A stretch of 9,476 nucleotides of DNA from Planctomycetota bacterium (lineage in GTDB: Bacteria > Planctomycetota > Brocadiia > SM23-32), in NCBI GenBank assembly GCA_018334735.1, contig JAGXLK010000056.1:1-9476 (forward strand), read 5' to 3'. The translations under genes and the position numbers were made by a program. Under the pieces are notes generated by a model. The model worked only from the letters and a program-made list of their open reading frames with translations. It was not told the DNA's origin and did no database searches. Below are positions 6,609-9,476 of the stretch, piece by piece (the stretch's first letter is position 1; every line of letters begins with the position of its first letter).

Positions 6609-6984
6609 GTTGGAAGGCTCTGAAGAATCGGCATGCTGCACTCGGCGATTTTCCCGATGCGCTACCGATTTCCCTCCATGAGCGTGGCGTCGCTGATAAG
6701 TGGGGCGCAGCCGTTTTTTGCGAAGGTATTTTGTAGCCGACCAGGGCATGCGGTGAAATGGAATGGGAAGATCTGCAGGTCTCCGCCGTACGGTGGATGA
6801 GGCGGACCTGCCGTTCGTTGTTGCTCTTTGTGCTGCGAGGTCTGCGGGCTTCTGCACCGCGTTCTGAACTCCAGACCCGCGGGAGCGGTTCTGAAGTCCA
6901 GCCCGCTTCCCAAACTGATGCGGGGCATACCGGATTGCCGCGCGGGCACTTTACCATGCGCCAGAGTCTCGATTTCTTCTTTTT
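6609..6984. other. Repeat-bearing gap between convergent genes
   Basis: The LURP-one-like gene and the isomerase-like gene converge on this stretch. It is dominated by repeat copy B (6736-6906). The first 125 bases and the final 75 show no gene. I found no clear intrinsic terminator for either flanking gene. Confidence 0.5.
6736..6906 (+). repeat. Dispersed repeat, copy B (inverted relative to copy A)
   Basis: The core 6800-6906 matches the reverse complement of 1641-1739 with about ten substitutions and one short indel. Its left part (6736-6799) is shared in weaker form with fragment C at 3189. Inside are TCCGCC (6783-6787 and flanks) facing GGCGGA (6801-6806), and arms CTGAACTCCAG (6864-6874) and CTGAAGTCCAG (6891-6901). 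The arms pair fully only on the minus strand, where the two imperfect positions become G-T. Between them CCGC/GCGG allows an inner stem. It is open in several frames on both strands, but without start signals or domain-like sequence. Confidence 0.8.
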
Positions 6985-8019
6985 TCACCCGCCCGTCAGC
7001 TGATTGGTGATGTAGAGGTCGAGTTCCTCGTAGTCTCGTTCCTCTCTGAGACGCTCGATTTCCGCATCGTCGAGACTTCGTGAAATTTCAAGCATTTTCA
7101 AGAAGAGCTCACGGCTATTTCTGAGGTGTTTTGTGGCGACCTCCGCTTTCTGGGTTCGCATGGCTTTGACGTCCAGACCGACCCATTCTCCATTCTGACC
7201 GAAATCATATTTGTCGAGAATGCGCACCTGAGCCAGGGCGCGGCGCGGGTTGACCACTCCGAAGGATTTGTCTTCGTCGAATTTTATACCGTTCTGGTCG
7301 TTGAGATGGACGGTGAAGAGTTTATCGGCCGACAGTGCAAATCCCATTTCATCGGAAGGGGAGAGGCCGGCAAGAATCACGTGAGCGGTTTCGATATTAA
7401 CTCCCATGCGGTCCGGATCATCGGTCATCATTCCCAGCGCCAGGGCGTGACCGGTGGTCGGGATGTAGGCCTGATCCATCGGTTCGTTGGGTTTTGGCTC
7501 GATCGCTATCCGCACTGAGGAATCGTAATCGAGCATGATGTTGACCGCTTCCACCAGGCGTTGGGTGGCGACGACAGGATCTTTGGCTTCGCGGATGTAG
7601 GTTCCCTCTCGCGCGAGCCACAGGACGATCAGATCGGTGTCGAGCGCATTCGCGATATCAATGCAGCGTTTGCTCCTTTCAATGGCGTATTCCCGCTCCT
7701 CCGGATCGTTTGAGGTGTAGGCCCCGTCTATGGTCCGGGGATCTTCCCAGAGCCGAGGGGCGACGAATTCAGCTTGCAGCCCTTCGTTATCGAGCATCTT
7801 TTTAACTTCTTCGGCCCGGGTGATAATTTGCCCGGGGCTCAAATCGTTCAATTCAGGGACGGCATCATCGTCGTGAAATTGTACTGCTCCGAATCCAAGG
7901 TCTTTGTACATTTTCAACTTTTCGGTGAATTCAATGGATTCGCGGACCTCGGGGCCGAAAGGGTCAGCACCTTCGTGAACGTTCCATGGACCAAACGAAA
8001 AACGAAATTGTCCTGCCAT
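6985..8019 (-). CDS. Class I xylose isomerase-like TIM-barrel sugar isomerase
   Basis: Encodes 344 residues behind an excellent binding site, AGGAGG, 6 bases before ATG. It follows class I (Actinoplanes/Streptomyces-type) xylose isomerase along most of its length: DPFG (19-22), QFHDDD (47-52, catalytic His49/Asp52), LWLAREG (133-139), IEPKPNEP (173-180, metal Glu174 and Lys176), PTTGHALA, GVNIETAHVILAG (206-218, Glu210, His213), FDED (247-250) and LDVK (282-285). Such enzymes interconvert aldose and ketose using two divalent metals in the cytoplasm. Compared from memory with the classical enzyme, the Asp245 metal ligand appears as His238 (VHLND) and the pocket Phe94 as Trp91. Substrate or chemistry may therefore differ, and I give no xylA symbol. 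It lies 113 bases downstream of the regulator and is probably controlled by it. Confidence 0.78.
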   Translation of the reverse strand: MAGQFRFSFGPWNVHEGADPFGPEVRESIEFTEKLKMYKDLGFGAVQFHDDDAVPELNDLSPGQIITRAEEVKKMLDNEGLQAEFVAPRLWEDPRTIDGAYTSNDPEEREYAIERSKRCIDIANALDTDLIVLWLAREGTYIREAKDPVVATQRLVEAVNIMLDYDSSVRIAIEPKPNEPMDQAYIPTTGHALALGMMTDDPDRMGVNIETAHVILAGLSPSDEMGFALSADKLFTVHLNDQNGIKFDEDKSFGVVNPRRALAQVRILDKYDFGQNGEWVGLDVKAMRTQKAEVATKHLRNSRELFLKMLEISRSLDDAEIERLREERDYEELDLYITNQLTGG

Positions 8020-8070
8020 AATCCACCTCCTATTTTCTTTTCTAACAAAACGTTAATGGAGCGAATTTAC

Positions 8071-8102
8071 TTGTATCCTAAGGAAATGATCGCTTGTATT
8101 CC
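8071..8102. promoter_or_regulatory. Direct TTGTAT repeats, candidate operator of the isomerase gene
   Basis: TTGTATCC (8071-8078) and TTGTATTCC (8094-8102) occur 23 bases apart in the gap before the isomerase start. A related TTGTATT, minus strand 9192-9186, sits just upstream of the regulator's start codon. Repeated half-sites at both genes would suit a sugar-responsive regulator of the adjacent type. Sequence pattern only. Confidence 0.3.
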
Positions 8103-8132
8103 ACCCGAACCCAAACGGGATTCTTTCGGATT

Positions 8133-9179
8133 TTACTCACTGGCTTCGAGGAGCTTTTTGATTGTTTCGGTTCCCACCATGGTGTGGGAGAGAAGGACCT
8201 CTTTGTCGGAATTCGGTTCGCCTGCCATCCGTTTCGAAAGCCCGTCCACAAGAGCCCGGGCATATTCCGTCGGGTCAAACTGAAGGCGAATGGTAGGGAA
8301 AGGGTAGAACAGATCAGCGCCTTTGTTGGCGTGCGTGAGGACGAGAAGCTCTCGGGGCACATCAATGGAGCGGGAAAGGATTCCATAGGCCGTGTTTTTA
8401 AACACGACGTCGTCGGCGACGAGAATCGCATCGGGTTTTTGTATCGGTTTTTCCCAGAGTTTTTGGAAAGCCCCTCCCTCGTATTTCAACTCGCCGTTTT
8501 CGGTTTCCGTGCAGATGAGCTCGGGGTCAGGTTTGAGCCCATTTTCTTTCAGGGTCTTTCGGAAAGCCTCACGCATGCCCGCTTGCTGGGATTTGTACAG
8601 GAGCAGAGCGGGGCGCTCACGCCCGGTGTCGATGATATACTGTACTCCCCCACGCACCATCCCCGGCATATCGTTATGCACAAAGCAGTCAAGTGCCGGA
8701 TCATTACCGACAATTGGAATTCCCCGATCGAGCATTTCTTGGGGCCAGTAAGAATTCCGGTAGGCGCTTATGGCGACCGCACCGTCAATGTGCGGATAAT
8801 CTCGCGGCGGTTTTTTCGTTCCGAGTTCTCCCCAGTTTCTGATTCCTTTATCTTCGAACATACGCTGGGTTTCTCGGGTGACTTTCGTCCAGAAGTAAGA
8901 TGCCGATTCGGAGAGTATGTCGGGATTTACGAGTATGACAATTCGTTGCTGGCCCGCCTCATCGAGAACATAAGTTCCACTGCCGTGACGCCTTTCGATG
9001 AGCCCCTCCTGGCTCAATTGAAGCATAGCCTCCCGCAGGGTGACGGTGGAGACGGCGAATCGTTCGGCGAGTTTGCTTTCAGAATCAAGCCTGTCACCGG
9101 GTTTGTGTTGTGTGCGGATTTCTCGGCGCAGGATATCCGCGATCTGCTCGTGAAGTGGCTGTCGATTGATAGGCGTCAT
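8133..9179 (-). CDS. GntR-type HTH / LacI-like effector-domain transcriptional regulator (AraR-like architecture)
   Basis: Encodes 348 residues. Residues 8-72 are a GntR-family winged helix: LHEQIADILRREI, PGDRLDSESKLAERFAVSTVTLREAMLQL, then EGLIERRHGSGTYV. Residues 79-345 resemble the two-lobed LacI/periplasmic-binding sugar sensor: RIVILVNPDI, DGAVAISAY, IPIVGNDPALDCFVHND, GGVQYIIDTGRERPALL, PDAILVADDVVFKNTAYGILSR and IRLQFDPTEYARALVDGL. The same fusion is known in AraR of Bacillus, where sugar binding releases DNA. Here it likely senses a sugar or derivative handled by the isomerase-like enzyme just downstream; the ligand is unknown. I chose ATG 9179 because GntR domains begin about eight residues before this helix and the extension to 9227 is cysteine/arginine-rich and unlike the family. 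No strong binding site precedes either start. Confidence 0.85.
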   Translation of the reverse strand: MTPINRQPLHEQIADILRREIRTQHKPGDRLDSESKLAERFAVSTVTLREAMLQLSQEGLIERRHGSGTYVLDEAGQQRIVILVNPDILSESASYFWTKVTRETQRMFEDKGIRNWGELGTKKPPRDYPHIDGAVAISAYRNSYWPQEMLDRGIPIVGNDPALDCFVHNDMPGMVRGGVQYIIDTGRERPALLLYKSQQAGMREAFRKTLKENGLKPDPELICTETENGELKYEGGAFQKLWEKPIQKPDAILVADDVVFKNTAYGILSRSIDVPRELLVLTHANKGADLFYPFPTIRLQFDPTEYARALVDGLSKRMAGEPNSDKEVLLSHTMVGTETIKKLLEASE

Positions 9180-9476
9180 GATTCCAATACAAAACAGCTG
9201 GTTTTCGCAGAGCCGCCGGCAACACATTCTTTAAGACAGTAGACCGGATTTTTACTCCGGCGATGCTGTCCCGGGATCCCGCTGGAATTTTCCCTGAATT
9301 TGGATACGGGAAATGCGCAGTTCATTCGATGAATTGTACGCCTCGCGCCGGCAACCGTCAAGATGGTTTTGCCGATGCTATGAATGATCGCGCGGGCATT
9401 TTGGCTTGAGAATAGTCAGCCGGGCGAGAGGGGGCCATTTTGCGTCCGTTTTTTTGTGACGGAAATTTTTCCTGCC
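9180..9476. other. Upstream region of the regulator gene
   Basis: It holds the regulator promoter (9333-9361) and a leader of about 150 bases. The leader contains a small hairpin, CCGGA/TCCGG (9244-9248 and 9256-9260), and a TTGTATT site beside the start codon. Bases beyond 9361 show no recognised gene or element. Confidence 0.5.
9333..9361 (-). promoter_or_regulatory. Near-consensus sigma-70 promoter of the regulator
   Basis: Minus strand TTGACG (9361-9356), a 17-base spacer and TACAAT (9338-9333) match sigma-70 boxes at 5 of 6 positions each. The predicted start near 9326 leaves an untranslated leader of about 147 bases before the ATG at 9179, long enough for regulation. The same -10 hexamer, TACAAT, occurs in front of the alpha/beta hydrolase gene. 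Confidence 0.65.

Noticed and set aside
8094..9242. A 382-codon plus-strand frame opposite the regulator
   Set aside because: Longer than the real gene but antisense to a clear GntR/LacI-type protein; no start signal and no domain-like content.

Overview
The window looks like a chromosomal segment of a free-living, carbohydrate-degrading bacterium. Affinity with the PVC superphylum (Lentisphaerota, Kiritimatiellota, Planctomycetota, Verrucomicrobiota) is my inference. It rests on the gene styles: cytoplasmic five-bladed propeller hydrolase-like proteins, a PL22-type lyase, a GntR/LacI hybrid regulator and a LURP-one-type protein. Further support is the low coding density, with several 300-680 bp gaps full of repeats. 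No rRNA, tRNA, transposase, phage or CRISPR array was recognised.

Layout. On the minus strand, 14-1348 encodes a GH32/GH43-like beta-propeller protein. A 680 bp gap follows, holding an inverted copy (A) of a dispersed repeat and a good promoter for an exported alpha/beta hydrolase on the plus strand (2030-3139). The next gap (3140-3763) carries a degenerate fragment (C) of the repeat, a cluster of CTTTCAG-centred hairpins, and a small, apparently frame-broken coding remnant (3479-3735). A minus-strand PL22-like oligogalacturonate lyase follows (3764-4864). It is divergent from a plus-strand pair: a Tat-exported hemerythrin-like protein (5226-5933) and a LURP-one-like protein (6021-6608). Another gap holds repeat copy B, in inverted orientation to A. 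Last, on the minus strand, come a class I xylose isomerase-like TIM-barrel protein (6985-8019) and, 113 bp upstream of it, a GntR-type DNA-binding domain fused to a LacI-like sugar sensor (8133-9179) behind a near-consensus sigma-70 promoter.

How the genes may work together. The regulator and sugar isomerase form a plausible sugar-responsive unit, with TTGTAT half-sites in front of both genes. The PL22-like lyase and the propeller hydrolase-like protein lack signal peptides, so they would act on small oligosaccharides in the cytoplasm. This fits a locus for plant or algal polysaccharide use, but no transporter or complete pathway is present. The hemerythrin and LURP-one genes do not obviously belong to sugar metabolism.

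The most unusual material is non-coding. The two long repeat copies (A and B) encode hairpins whose mismatches become G-T/G-U pairs on only one strand. The left part of the repeat also occurs next to a quite different hairpin cluster, which suggests modular repeat evolution. The isomerase-like protein also appears to have histidine where the classical enzyme has a metal-ligand aspartate. No complete, clearly new biological system was found.
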